NCBI GenBank assembly: GCA_002900995.3
Contig: CM035306.1
Location: 620,001 to 684,000 of the forward strand
DNA: 64,000 bases
Reading direction: 5' to 3'
Source: Ganoderma boninense
Taxonomy: Eukaryota > Basidiomycota > Agaricomycetes > Polyporales > Polyporaceae
Below, piece after piece: positions 34,496 to 46,392 of the stretch. Every line of letters starts with the position of its first letter. Positions within the stretch are counted from its first letter, which is position 1. A program made the translations under genes and the position numbers. The notes beneath the pieces were generated by a model, which saw only the letters and a list, made by a program, of their open reading frames with translations, had not been told where the DNA came from and searched no databases.

Positions 34496-35372
34496 GTCGA
34501 CCTTTTTCGCAGTTCTAGGTTGAGATTAATGAGCCATAGGTTGATGTTACAATTTGGTGTAGTATACCGGCCAATCAGTTTTCGCCTCGCGCGATTGCCG
34601 TTGAAGGATTCCGGTGGCGCACGGCCTATGTTAATGGGAAACCGCAAGCTGGATGTCGGGGTGGATAAGATCCGCCTCTTCAAGCACTTTGATCACTTAC
34701 TGCAGGATATTCAGTATGTTTTCGGTGTGAGTGGCAAGTCGAGCTAGTGGCGCAGGGCTTTGTTTGTACGCCGAGACAGCCAAACACCAGCCATCTGAAG
34801 CGTCTCTTGGCTCTTCCTCCTCGAGCTCAACGTCGACCTCATCCTCCAGCTCCACCCGCTCGGCGCTCTTTACTATGTAAGGTGTCTTTCATGTCTTGGT
34901 CGCGCGCGACTACTCTGTGCTCGCCTTATTCTAGACACATACACTTGCTACGAAAGGGGACTTGCTGATTGTACGACCAATCGTACTCGGGGCTCGTCGA
35001 CGCGCACTTTACCTCCACCAAATTGTTGCACGCTCGCGAATAGCAGCAACGCGCCATATTCTGGTTGGCATACATCAGGGAAAAAGCTAAGTCCTCATCG
35101 TCAACCAGTCTTGTGCCTAGCCTGCTAAGGACTTTCAGTCGTCGCTCGCGTCCCAGTCAGGCTCCGGCGCGAGATGGACCTCGAGGCGACGCTGTTGACG
35201 AGAGAACAGGATGTGGGAAATCGCTGACTTGGGGGGTGGCGTGGTAAGCATGGGCGATAGGATTACAGTATGCGTACGTGGTGACTCTGATCGAGCTCGC
35301 GCGTGGCGATGAGTCCCTCGGGGGTGGGATGTCCTTGCTCGAGCCAAATCTGAAGTTTGCCACTTGGATATG
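34496..35372. other. Region with dispersed repeat, no intact gene
   Basis: 34761-35000 is homologous to 38195-38520 (see repeat entries). Short open frames lack recognisable motifs apart from an F-box-like shred at about 34815-34870. Confidence 0.5.
34761..35000 (+). repeat. Dispersed repeat copy 1, with F-box-like shred
   Basis: It begins with the motif TGTTTGTACGCCGAGACAGC and shares further blocks with 38195-38520, such as ACTTGCTACGAAAGGGGACT against GCTTGCTACGAAAGAGGACT. In the + frame it reads LLELNVDLILQLHPLGALYY, which resembles the first helix of many basidiomycete F-boxes (LP.DVL..I...LHPLDLL). It is probably a remnant of another F-box gene family rather than a mobile element. Confidence 0.55.
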
Positions 35373-37306
35373 TCAGGCGAGTCCATGCGTGATCCATACA
35401 TCCGTGACAGTACTAGTTGAGCCGCCTTCCCTGCTGGGAGACATCGTGTCAGGGTATCGGACCGCTCTGCAGCCGTCGGTATGTTCCTCGCCCTGGTCGC
35501 TGTCGCCGGCGTAGTCGATAGTTGCACCCAGCGACCCGAGCATGTCCGCAAAGTTGAGCGAATGAACCCCGGGGCCTCGCGGGGAAGTATGGATAGGAGA
35601 AAGCGAAAGCTCGTCGGTGGACAGCTCGCTGACAACATGCACGCTCCTTTGGTGGGCGTCCTGCAGGTCGAGGAGGAAATGGGATACGAGGATGGACGAA
35701 AGGCTGAGCACGGGGAAAGCGGAAGGCGTGCCAGTGGTCAGCGAAAAGCAGCTAGCCGAAGCTGCAAACTGTAAACGCCTTCACGCACGGGGTGGCGAAG
35801 TACGAAATGAAGTTCAAGACGCCAAGGCCGTCCCGGTCTACCTGTCGCGCGGGGGGATGCGCCCCGGCCGAGAGGAATTCAAAAGATTTATGATGTGCGC
35901 GTTAGGAATTGATTCAGAATCAACGCGATGGAGTGACGACTCACAGGGAACTCAGCGGTGAAGACCATCTGTAGTACACTGAGCACTGTCAGCACGCTGC
36001 TCGTCGCCGGCATAATCAGACTCGGTGTCTCGGGATAGGCGAATATTAATGCGCAGCGTGAAGAGCTCACATGAAGTAGGTTATACCTGCCAGCGCGATG
36101 CCTCAGCACATGCTGCCCTCAGCGCGCTCAAGTTGCAGACGTACCGTTCTGTAGCAGCGTTGTGGCGATACGGTTGATTTTTGTGGTGTTCCTCCGAACC
36201 TCGTACCCCCGGGCGAGACACGAAGTGTCCAGGACCTTCCAAGTTATTATAATGAGTGCGATGTCCGAGAGGATGGTCGCTATTCGGGTTCCTATGATCC
36301 CTGTAGGCCGGAAGTTGGCGTTAACCATCCCCGTAGTTGGTAGAAAAGGTGGGGTTTTACAGACCGCTACACTAGTGAGCGGAGGTTGCCAGAAAAGATG
36401 AGCCAACAAGACGACCTACCTTTTGCCGAGAGAAGGAGGGATAGCTGTGTGGTCTATGCACCCCCAGGTGTGAAGGTGGATGGTGAAGTCGTGAAACTGT
36501 AGCAATCCCGTCTGGAAGCTGACTTATTATTATTTGAGGACGGGCACTTGAGGAGAGGGGAGTGACAGACCATGTTTCCGGCGAACTGAGAGATCAAGGG
36601 GAGGAAAATGAGTATTGAGAGCCACAGACGTCGAGTCAAGGCATATGCTCGCAAAGCAGTGAACACTGCAAATACAATTTTACAGGATTAACGGACAGGA
36701 AAGATGTGGACCTGCATAACAAACGATGGCTGACCTGCTGGCGGAACAGATGATACATACATCATTAAGCGAAATGTGGTTGTGAGTCCGCTACAACTAT
36801 GGGCGAGTACAAATAATTTGAGGACTGGTACGCTTCGCACGATGCTGTATCGCTGCGTACCTCTGTAGGTTCCGTGACAGTCAGTCGTATGTTCTAACAT
36901 CGTGGAACAGAGGTGGCATACTTGCCTTATCCGACAGTGGGGTCATCGACAACATGCCAGTGCCGACAATATACGTAAACAAGTTCAAGTACTTATTTGA
37001 GAAGTACAGTATGGCGGAGAGTAGTCGGGCCTCGCCGGCCCAGAAAAGGCGTATCTCACGGGAGAGGGTCACTACCCAGTCGTACGTGACAACGGCTAGA
37101 TGTCACGATGTCAGTCGATTGACCACTGCACCCTCTATATTCAAAACTTGCCTGTCATGGAGAGTAGGCAGCATTGTTGTCTAAAACTATGCACCTGTAC
37201 ATCAGATCCATTTTCAACACCAAAGACGAGCCGGAAACACTTACAACGCAGCGGCCTGGAACAGCGCTATTATGTCTTGAGCAGCACTGTCAGGTCGAGA
37301 GGCCAT
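35373..37306 (-). CDS. DUF6533-type seven-helix membrane protein
   Basis: A multi-exon gene with typical agaricomycete DUF6533 features. The start exon 37245-37306 reads MASRPDSAAQDIIALFQAAA. A 29-nt micro-exon (37152-37180) gives QQCCLLSMT. The exon from 37095 gives VVTYDWVVTLSREIRLFWAG and ILYFSNKYLNLFTYIV, the DUF6533 core. Later exons carry FTALRAYALTRRLWLSILIF (36666 region), RIATILSDIALIIITWKVLD (36330 region) and the usual tail SHFLLDLQDAHQRSV. The micro-exon is followed by an intron starting GCAAGT (GC-AG type). Function is unknown; the family is expanded in agaricomycetes and sits in membranes. Exons between 36900 and 35720 were not fully resolved and the stop at 35373 is the likely one, so the gene may or may not be fully intact. 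Confidence 0.7.
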
Positions 37307-38194
37307 CTTTAAACAGGAGGTTGGAGGACGAGAGCGATGAGAGGCTGGAGTCGACAGTACTAACATCAAAGGTCTCTTTTCTACGCCTCCAGAGCCAATC
37401 AAACCTTACCTAACTTACGTCGATCATCAGGTGCGGGGCATTGCTATGCGTCCACTGGACAGCAACGGCCTCAAAACCCCGGCACAAAGCCGTCCTGATG
37501 ACCACAGCTCAACGAGCTTGCTGTCGGGACGGATTTTCCGGCTGAGTGTTGCATATAGATGGGATGCGAATGACGAGATTTTGTTCCGGAGGCTCGGGGG
37601 AAGGAGGAGGGAGAAATGTATACTTACTTGGGTAAGGCGCATGCGTGCGCCCCGTGCAGAACGGAGCTCAGAAAAATGTCTTGTCGTGTCGTGAAAACAC
37701 GGGGCAACGTTGGCTAGACGGCACAAATGACTGACGGTGGATTGCGCATCTAGCAAGGAGTAGGATGCCCGTCGGGCTGTGCTTACCACTCGGACGCCAG
37801 GACCTGAAAGCCATATCAATTTGCAGGTCGGCGATTTAGAGGCGGCCTGAGGAAGATGGTTCATAAGATAGATTCTGGAAGAGTCCTCGTTCCACGGGAG
37901 GGCATCCAATGCCGCGGGTGTTGACGAAAGCGACAATTTCGGTGGAGGTTTGGTGAAAGTCGCGTGAGTTCCGAGTCGAAGTCGTCGAAGTAGGTACCTC
38001 CCAGGATCCGGTTCAAGTTCCGTGCGAGCTTAGAGGCTGCTCCATTAGCACCAGTCCATCCTTGTAAGGTTTCATGGGTTATATTTCGAATATGATGAAT
38101 AGAGTTTGGAAAAGCGACGACCCGATGCTGCTGGAACTGAGAGTGCGAGAAGTCCAAGTCCGAGTCGCAGGTTGCGGCGTGCTGGGCGCTGGCT
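37307..38194. other. Intergenic, no gene recognised
   Basis: Minus-strand frames at 37427-37936 and 37861-38331 overlap in different frames and show no motif I know. They may be remnants. Confidence 0.4.
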
Positions 38195-38520
38195 TTGTTT
38201 GTACACCGAGGGCGCCAAACAATGTCAATGGTCCTCAGCGCCTCTTGCACGTCGCAGCGTTTGTGCTTCCTGATTGGCGCCTGCGGCTGGTCGAATACTC
38301 TCTCTGAGTCTCTCTCTCTCTCTCTCCTCATTCTCGGAACTCGTCCTCCAACTCCATTCGCTCGCTATCTATCTATCTCTGTGGGGGACCCAAATATCTG
38401 TGGCTGCTGTATGTTTACTTGTGCTCCTTAGACTCTGGACACAAACGCTTGCTACGAAAGAGGACTTTTTGTGCGTGGCACGACCGCTCGCGGCTCGTTG
38501 GGCTTCACCTTCGTTGCTGG
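38195..38520 (+). repeat. Dispersed repeat copy 2
   Basis: It starts with TTTGTTTGTACACCGAGGGC and follows the same order of blocks as 34761-35000, ending with GCTTGCTACGAAAGAGGACT. It contains a CT-rich microsatellite at 38304-38335. 38521-38999 beyond it has no recognised feature. Confidence 0.55.
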
Positions 38521-38999
38521 CTCGTGAACGACAGCCAACCTCCGGAGTGCGGCTGGTATATATGACGAGGATGCTGGAAACTGAACACCTCCCATGGTCA
38601 GTCTCTCTTCAAGCCATCTACCCCCTCAGACAGTCAGTCGCCGCTCTCGCTAGTGCTATTGTCACCCTTCGAACACCGTTGATGGGGAATTCCTGCACGA
38701 ATCCGCCCGCCAACGCCGTCATATCCACTACACCATCCCCCTGTAATGCGTTGGCGCCTTTTGCGTATATTTCTTCGCAGCAAAACGCCTCGTCCTGCCA
38801 CCACCTCCGCTCCGTCCACGCACGATTCAAACTACCTCAACATCAGTGCATTCCTTGCGATTGAACCCGCACCCGCTCAACGTAACTATGCCCTAGCCAG
38901 ATCTGCACCATATGTATGCTGGGCTACTTCACATCCCACAGCACTCCTGGCGCTGCCGCCCCGAGTCCGCAATACTGCGCCCTAAATCTCGTGTTGCGC

Positions 39000-39660
39000 G
39001 AGCTGGATGCGAAGACTACTCCTCATGTTCGCGATGAACGCGGGACGCCATCTCGCAGCCTGGAAACCAACACACGGAAACTGCACTTACTTGTGACTTC
39101 CCTGTGTTCTCGACTATCTATCGTCTTTTCCCACTATTTGGCCGTTCGATCACGTTTGCATCCCTGAGGTACCTTCGTCAGCTGCGTGAAGACCTCCATC
39201 ATTCGGCCGATTGGTGGAGGCGGCGTGTTGGCGCGGACAAACGGCAAGTTGAGCGACTCAGACGGGTTTCTCGTGGTGCTGTGCGCAAGTCAGCTCTAAG
39301 TAGATATCGGTTTTCGACTACAAGGACGGCGAGAAGGAGTGATTTTGTCAAGGAGGACTATTTCTACTTCATCGGAATGGTGCGTGTTCCCTGTGGTTTG
39401 TATCCGTCTGTGAGTGCTCAGATATTGAAACCCGCCATCTCTGTAGAATTAATAGGTAAATCGGACCTGGATGTATGCGCCGTATAACGACATTGACGAG
39501 TGTATGCAACGGCCATTCTCTCAATGGCGCATTGTCCTCGCTTGTCGGCCTCACTTTTTGTACGCCAGTTGCTACGTTCACGGCCGCGCGACTAGCTATA
39601 GCTTCAGGTCGGCAGTTTTTCCCTTCTCCAATATGCCCCTCTCCATTCTCCGTCCGATGA
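39000..39660 (+). pseudogene. ATG15 pseudogene
   Basis: Pieces of the Atg15 protein appear in order but in changing frames. LLLMFAMNAG (compare [11 protein letters not shown]) lies near 39020. VKTSIIRPIGGGG (compare [14 protein letters not shown]) and NGKLSDSDGFLVVLCAS (compare [16 protein letters not shown]) lie near 39188-39300. Then comes CNGHSLNGALSSLVGLTF (compare [16 protein letters not shown]) at 39505-39560. In the lipase motif the second Gly is Asn, and stops and shifts separate the blocks. Introns are partly kept. It is an old copy of the gene at 28693-30583 that can no longer act. Confidence 0.8.
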
Positions 39661-39806
39661 ACTGTCCATCCCGAACTCGTGTTGACGAGGACAACCATGT
39701 CTCGTTCAACTACAACTACACTCTTCACCCTCTAAAAGCCGCATCCGTCGCAGCCTGCAACAGAAGCGCATCCCACCTTACACCCAAGTCCCGACGTATA
39801 TGCACC

Positions 39807-40976
39807 TTACACCCGAGCCTTGACCCAAACAGCAACGTCCTCCGCCCACTCCTCCCCATCCCCCGTCAACAGCGCCCAATGCGGACTAATATGGTTATGC
39901 CGCTTCATCACCTCGTACCGCACCTTCCGCCCCGACCCCGACCCCGACCCCAGCCGCCCCTCGAGCGCCCTCACGAACGCGCCGTTGCTCTCCTCGATCA
40001 CCGCAGGCTCGTGCTCGCTCCGCAGCACGAAGACCTCCGGCAGGCCCTGCACGAGCTCCTCGGGCGCGTCCGCGAGGAGCCGCAGCGGCATGCTCGCGAG
40101 CGCGCCCGCAGCGGAGCCGTAGTACCCGTCGACGACGCCCGGCGGCAGCACCCCCGCCTTGGTAAAATCGAAGTGGTACGCGCCCCGCCCTGGACGAGCC
40201 CGCGCGTCGCGGCGCGCACGGGCGAGCCGAGCGGGAGGAGCGCGGGCGAGAGATACAGGGACGCGAGGTGCGTCGAGCCCGCGGAGTGGCCGAGGACGAA
40301 GAGGCGGGAGAGGGAGGTGGAGGGCGGGAGCGTGCTCGCGGGGGCGGATGTCACTGCGGGGCGTGCGCGAGGACCCAGGCGAGCGCGTCGCGCACGTCCT
40401 CGACGGGCTCGGGGTAGGTCGCGTGCGGGAAGAGGCGGTAGTCTGGGATCACGGTCAGGATCCTGCGTGGGGGGAGGGGGGAGGGGTGAGATCGTCAATA
40501 TCGGCACGGGGGGACATAGGAGCGGAGACGTACCCGCGCTTGGCGAAGAAGACGCCGAGGTTGGTGTACCCGAGGTCGAAGGGCGGGGCCTGCTTGCGGT
40601 CCCCCGAGACGAACCCGCCGCCGTAGATGAAGAAGAGGACGGGGACAGGCTTGTCCGGGGAGAGCGCTGCTGGGTCCGGGTAGAAGACGTCCAGCTGCGA
40701 TCGTTGTCGGCGTGAATGGGACGGACGGCGAGTAGTGCTATGGAATGGGCAGGGCTGCAGGCGTACCTTGTGTCGGTCCGTGCTTCCGAACTGGAACGTC
40801 TGCTGTGGATAGCTCTCGATCTCTGCTCGCCGACTCTCGAGGAGTTTCATGAAGGCCTGCTTGGCTGGTGGAATCCAACGTCAGTCATTGTAGCATGTGT
40901 GAGTGGGGTGGACGAGCTTACTGGGCTCTAGAATGACATGAATAGCATGGTCTTGCATTCCGGCGACGAAGTCCAT
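39807..40976 (-). pseudogene. Alpha/beta-hydrolase copy 2, frameshifted
   Basis: Exon plan is as in the intact copies: 40922-40976 (MDFVAGMQDHAIHVILEPS), 40767-40864, 40534-40694 (VLFFIYGGGF) and 39807-40462. Exons 1-3 have the family lengths of 55, 98 and 161 nt and good splice sites. The last exon uses three frames: ILTVIPDYRLFP in the first, FVLGHSAGSTHLASLYLSP in the second, and GVVDGYYGS to the C-terminal HNHISPHWAL in the third. Each change equals loss of one base or gain of two, near 40350 and 40175, and the summed exon length is not a multiple of three. All catalytic motifs are present but cannot be joined. Recently dead, to judge by the low level of other damage. Confidence 0.85.
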
Positions 40977-41339
40977 TGTGCGTGTTACCAGCTGGCTGTA
41001 AGGAGGTGAGTGCGGAGCAGTGATACCTGTATCGGTGTATAACCGGGGTATAAATGCGCCCCAGGCTGCTGAGCTGATGTGCCTTGCGCCTGACTGGAAC
41101 TTACTTACGCAACGCCGTAAGAGGCTCGTAGATGACCAGTTCGATACTCTTTGCTTTCTAGAAAGCTCCGCATCGGGCGCAGCACTCACGCAATTGGGAG
41201 TGCTCCCGTCGCAGGTAGGACACACCGTGGGGGTCATGGGATTCGAGAGCGCGATTTCGAGCCGGTTCTCATACAAGATAAGGCGCGAAGAACCGGCCTC
41301 CTTCCAAACCCACTTGGGTCCTTGCTGCGCGGAGAGACA
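40977..41339. other. Upstream region of hydrolase copy 2
   Basis: No gene is seen. The minus-strand frame at 40881-41492 is mostly chance reading through this region and the ATG15 relic. Confidence 0.45.
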
Positions 41340-41475
41340 GTCAGCGCGCAGATACGGTGGACGCAGTGGCCCTCGCCGACCAGCTTCGAGGTTTATGGGC
41401 CTGACGTGGATGCTCGTCCTCTCCGGCGTAGTTGTTGGGGAAGTATATGGCCTGTGAGTCGGTGCGATGCTGAGC
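41340..41475 (+). pseudogene. ATG15 N-terminal relic
   Basis: SFEVYGPDVDA (compare [11 protein letters not shown] in ATG15 exon 1) is followed, after a frame change, by LVLSGVVVGEVYG (compare [12 protein letters not shown]). RWTQWPSP before it fits GGHMPWEPA. It is a single-exon fragment with no frame of its own. Confidence 0.6.
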
Positions 41476-43214
41476 GAGGAGTCCGTAAGCACTGTCGATG
41501 TTCCTCGCTGAACATTCCGAAGTCCGAGCCGCAGTTTAACTTGTCTGATCCCAGCGAATTTGTGATGCTGCGCGCTGACAGTTATTCAACGAAGTATGCG
41601 GTCGTGTATTGCCATTCGCTTGTTCAACCTGGGGTGTGCTCACAGACGTGCCTGCCACCGGCTCTCGCGAGTCGGTCAGAAGCGCTGCGGAAGTTCTAAA
41701 TGCGAGTTCTTGGAGGGAGGATAACATTGAGCAACCTCTCGTCCGGAACCATCATTTTCGGGGTTAGCGACGTTCAGAAAAACAACCATACCTATCGCAG
41801 GGGTCACGGCAACGTTCAGGAGGTAGGAAATGCGCTCTGTTGAGAAGGATTGGGAACATGAGTATGCAACTCTCTCTCTCTCTCTCTTCACTGACCAACC
41901 TCATGCCAATGACAGGTTTTTCAGACCGTCGGCCGCCATCGCCAAACTAGGACATATTATCGTGTAGGAATGAAAATTGGCTGACTGAGAGACACTTCGA
42001 ATGGAAGGGGCTTTCAGATGGTGATGACGTTGTATTTAACCGCGTCCGCAGGTACCCTGCCGGTGCGCTGCTCCATACGCATCTGTTCTGCAATATTATA
42101 CGTACCGAGCACAATTGGAGACACCCCTCGCCGTCCCTATCCTGGCACGAGACATGGCGTGAGAGAAAACATAGGCCGTTCATAGCCTCGAGCTTGCCTG
42201 GATCGGGGATGACAACCCTTCCGGGCCAGAACCAATGGTCAGCATAGGCCACGCCGTTGTACCAGTGCCGAAGACAACGCACAAAACCGGAAAAGTCAGC
42301 GAACCTGCTCCAAAACGCAAATGTACAAATAAAAAACACCCACGATGCAACCCACGCCTTCTCCATCTAACACTCGATATGCATCGCGTCTACTCTGGCC
42401 TTCGGAAACCTGTCTACGCACCCAACGTCCGTACAGCGTATGCCAAGCTTATCTCCTCCACGAACTCGACGTTTGTCAAAGCCAGGGGGCGGGGCCGGGG
42501 CTGCGTGATCAGGTTGAAGCTGGTCGGCGCGATCTATGGGTGGCGAGCGCCGCCGTGAGTGACATGGGTTAGCGGGCCAAGGTACATGCTGCTTCTGCGC
42601 TTATGGCATCACTCATAGGAAGTGGTCGTCTACAGCGAGTAGGATGTAAGGCAAGAGTAAGAGAAAGACATGGGGCACGAGACGAGGTGCTTGCAGTGGT
42701 CAACGGATGGGGCCCTATTAGGGAGGCCATTGTTGAGCTCGGAGGCGCTGTCGGGAAAGACGCAGCTGTCAGCATGGATCTGGAAAGAATGTATAGAGAT
42801 GTTAGGAGATGGGGGAGGTGCACGGGAAGTGAGCTTCGGCGTAGACAATATCCGCTGCATCATGGCAGGTCGACCAGGAGCGGGTTCCGCCGGTGTCATC
42901 ATAGACTAGACGAAGAAAACAAGCAGCACCATCTACGTACGCACACGCTTGTGCGCCAAATATTAGGCTCGCTGGTGGGATGCTCAAGACGGCGTGTGAG
43001 GGAGAGAGAGTGGCAATTGGCATACTTATGTTCGGCGGAATGAAGCAGAGCACAATGTTCTCACGCTCACACGTGATGCCTTGAGACCTTGATATCGATA
43101 ACAATCAACATGAACACTGACCAGGACATGTTATCGCGGCGTTCAGTTTGCGACCACCCCTCCAACAGGATCCCCCACCAGCCCCCACCAGCTTTCATAC
43201 ACACTCCACCCTCC
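41476..43214. other. Intergenic, no gene recognised
   Basis: About 1.7 kb. Minus-strand frames (41947-42366, 42802-43104) have some hydrophobic stretches but no recognisable motif or consistent splice plan. A CT microsatellite lies at about 41870-41890. A decayed membrane-protein gene cannot be excluded. Confidence 0.4.
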
Positions 43215-45634
43215 ATGCAGCTGCCGGTTGATGTGCTGGAGACGATTATCGACCAGGCCGGCGACAATACGCGGACCTTACGCCAGCTCTCCCTAACATG
43301 TACCACTCTTTTGCCTCGTTCTCGACGTCATCTATTCACTGGCATCGTTGTCCGGACGGTGAAACAGCTGGAGTCCTCTCACGAGTTCCTCGATTCACGC
43401 CCATGGCTTGTCTCTCTTATCCAGAAAGTCAGGCTTCTCACCGCTATTCCTCAAGGCAACCGGAATGTCTGCCTGCTCCTTAAGCGGCTTCCGAATTTGT
43501 ACGCATGGGCAATGGAAGCACGATGCAACTGGCTGTACATCGACCGCCCTACCCTACAGTGCTATGAGAAATATTGTGATCGTATCCGGCGGCTGGAGCT
43601 GTCTGATATCGTCTTTGACTGCATATCGGATTTCAGAGGGCTTATTACGGCCTTCACCAAAATTGAAAGCCTCAGCTGTTATTGCATTGAGTTCAAGTGG
43701 GAGGAAGACGAGCACCCTGGCAGCCTTCCAGTCACGGTGGGCACGACCATCGACATGCTACCAATTTTAACATTGCAAGTGAGTTTTCTCGAAATCTGCG
43801 AACGTGCATAACCCGTGAAATTGAGGATGCTTTTTTCCCAAAGACCTGCGTATCTGTCAATTTTCGAGCAGTCAAATATTTGCTGGCCCGTAGCCGTTCG
43901 AGGCTAAAACACCTCACCATCCAACTGGGGGAAGGCTATGGCAGGGAGAAAGCCAATTTTGGTAAGCTCTCAAATACCTTCATACTGGACTGTGTCTTAA
44001 GCGTCTCTTCGAATTACTAGAGCAGTCGATGATGTGGCTCACCGGCCTGTCCTCGTTCAAGTTGATACTTAAACTGCCTCCAATCCGTGAAGCTACAAAC
44101 GTCACACATACCCATGTCTTCTCCAGTATCCTCTTCTCTGCTGCAATGATCCTCCAACGCATACACAGAGGTTGCCTCAGAGGAGTGGAAGTAGAGTTCA
44201 AATTCGATTCCATTGCAGATCTAGGGATGTACCTTTTCGGAGCTGGCACGCCACCTTTGAAGGCATGCAAGCAGTTGGAAGCCACCCTCCTTACCTTCCC
44301 CCATTCTCTTCTTCTATTCGGGGATCCCGTATGCTGCCGGAGGGCGGGAAAAGCCGAGCTCTGGTCTCCCATCATCCGTCGTGCTTTTCCGGAGCTGAAC
44401 GCTCGAGAACTGCTTATCCTCAACTTCACATGCTGTAAGTGGGATTTTTTCCGCTGTTGCCACCATGAAGGGCTAAACTTACTCGCATTGGCCACCAGCA
44501 AAAAGGGACTCCCCAGATCCACTCGGACACGAAAGAAGTGTGGTATCCATAGCTTTTGCACAGAACAGTACACAGGTGGTGACCACTTCTTACGACGGGA
44601 TCACCATCGTCTGGGACATAGCGAGCAAAACGGTCCTCTGTGAATGGCTAGCTCACGAGGAGTCGAAATCCACCGCTCTCGCCTTGTCTCCAGATAGCCG
44701 ACGACTAGTAGTAGCTGACGGTGGCTGCACGCTCGCTGTGTGGTGCATCGATGCTGAAGGTGGCTCACAAACGGCCAGGCTGGAAGGGCACACCGCCACG
44801 GTCATCGGCTGTACCTGGTCCCCCGACGGCGCACTCCTTGCGTCGGCATCTCTGGATCGAACGATACGCGTCTGGGATTCCGAAACGTACCAGCAGCGCG
44901 ACCTCCTTCCCAAGGCTGGCAGTGCAAGCCTCTCCCCATGGATTGATCCACCCTTGAAATTCTCTCCCGACGCCCACTATCTTGCGTGGATTTCTGGCAG
45001 CGTGGCCCAGGAACACTGCTGCGTCTGGGAACCCCTTTCGGGCGAGGCCCCGAAGATGCTCCATCCGCAGGCGGCAGACCACCGCTCCGTCCGCATTACG
45101 GCGTTTTCATTCGACCACGAGAGCCGTCGTATCGCGACTGCCCACGAGGATTTCCTTCCCCGGCACACCTCCAAGTCCGAGCCAAAAGCATATATTATAC
45201 AGGTTTGGGATGTTGCGGCTGGCACAACGGTCGCCATTCTGGACGGGCATTCGGACGTGGTGGAGAACGTGTGGTTTTCTCCTGGTGGCATGTCCCTGCT
45301 CTCCACGTCCGCAGATTTCTCTGTGCGGATTTGGGACTGCGGTACGTGGTCTGGGGAGCAAATGGGGAGCTTCCTGCATACGAAAACCACTCTACGTTTA
45401 CACAGCCAAGTTCGACACGATGGGAAGTACGTGGTGACCGGGCTGTGCGGCGAGCAGTTCGGTAAGACAATGCACCTTTGGAAGACAGTTGATGGCTCGT
45501 GTGTGGCAACGTTTAGTGAGCACGATGCTGCTCTGAGTTGCTTTGCATTGTCTCCGAATGGCCAATTCTTAGTTTCCGGGTATTGTGATGGGATAGTCCA
45601 TATTCGCTGTCTGTCAAACTTCTTTGAGGATTGA
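43215..45634 (+). CDS. F-box-WD40 fusion protein 1
   Basis: Four exons in frame give 749 residues: 43215-43778, 43826-43961, 44021-44434 and 44499-45634. The N-terminus is an F-box-like helix bundle (MQLPVDVLETIIDQAG, LSLTCTTLLPRSRRHLF), followed by an LRR-like region with SRLKHLTIQLG and MMWLTGLSSFKL. Exon 3 ends with SPIIRRAFPEL and LLILNFTC. Exon 4 is a WD40 propeller with seven W-containing blade ends: IVWDIA, AVWCID, RVWDSE, CVWEPL, QVWDVA, RIWDCG and HLWKTV. F-box plus WD40 is the build of SCF adaptors such as Cdc4, but here the F-box half is of the agaricomycete LRR type. Phases agree across all three introns (47, 59, 64 nt). I chose ATG 43215 because MQLP(V)(D/E)VLE is shared with the tandem copy; an in-frame opening at 43089 exists. 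Confidence 0.8.
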
Positions 45635-45897
45635 TTCCATCCCGTCTGTCTGTTGCGTTCATCACTAGTGCATATGTCAATTCTCAACCTACTACTTACG
45701 TTTCGTATGAAGATGGCCAAGCAGCCCCCAAACGATTCTTAGCCTGAGATTCTTTGTATGTACCCTTGACTCGGACACTTACGCAGAAAACACGGCCATC
45801 CCGCCAATCAATGCCAGGAAGGGAGAATTAGACCAGCGTATGCTCACTAGCGGCGCGAGGTCAACGTTCCAGACACTGATTCCCTGAACTCTCTCCT

Positions 45898-46392
45898 CTA
45901 TCCACTTGCCATTTGGGCCTTGAAGCAACGCAATAGCGGCATACTATGCGCTCCTCCATATGCTCGCGGTTGATGATCGTCGTCATCGGGCCAGGTCCAG
46001 GGCTGTCTGCTCAGGAGCAGGCTACTAGGTCGCCACGATCCACAGCGCCGGTGCCACCACGACGTGTCGAAGGCGAGGGTGCTGTCATGCAGATCGCGTA
46101 TCTGCCATGGTCGATGAGCAGAGAGAGACAGTCCGGTCGAAGGAGACGCTGTCGGAGACCGCGTCGTTACGTTGAGGACTCCGGGGGCAGAGTATATCAG
46201 AGTACAGACGGCGTCCGGGAGGTCGATGTCGACACCCACGATGCCTATCCCGCCGACCGGGCGAAGGCTCTGTTCGAAATGAGGGAGAGGATGCAGGAGG
46301 AGGACAAAGAGATCCCAGAACTTGAGGCTGAGATTCGGCGTCCAGTTCAGTGCACGCGCGATCTTGGCGGATGACACCTCCGAGTCCGCCAT
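45898..46392 (-). CDS. Uncertain open frame, 164 residues
   Basis: An ATG-started frame (MADSEVSSAKIARALNW) runs to a stop at 45898. It has no family I recognise, one Leu-rich hydrophobic stretch (FWDLFVLLLHPLPHF), and no homologue elsewhere in the window. The opposite strand is also open in part (45946-46374). It may be a chance frame. Confidence 0.25.
   Translation of the reverse strand: MADSEVSSAKIARALNWTPNLSLKFWDLFVLLLHPLPHFEQSLRPVGGIGIVGVDIDLPDAVCTLIYSAPGVLNVTTRSPTASPSTGLSLSAHRPWQIRDLHDSTLAFDTSWWHRRCGSWRPSSLLLSRQPWTWPDDDDHQPRAYGGAHSMPLLRCFKAQMASG

Noticed and set aside
38304..38335. CT microsatellite (also near 41870-41890)
   Set aside because: Ordinary simple repeats; only noted as markers.
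40881..41492. 203-residue minus-strand frame upstream of hydrolase copy 2
   Set aside because: It contains the true first exon of the hydrolase only at its end; the rest is antisense to an ATG15 relic.
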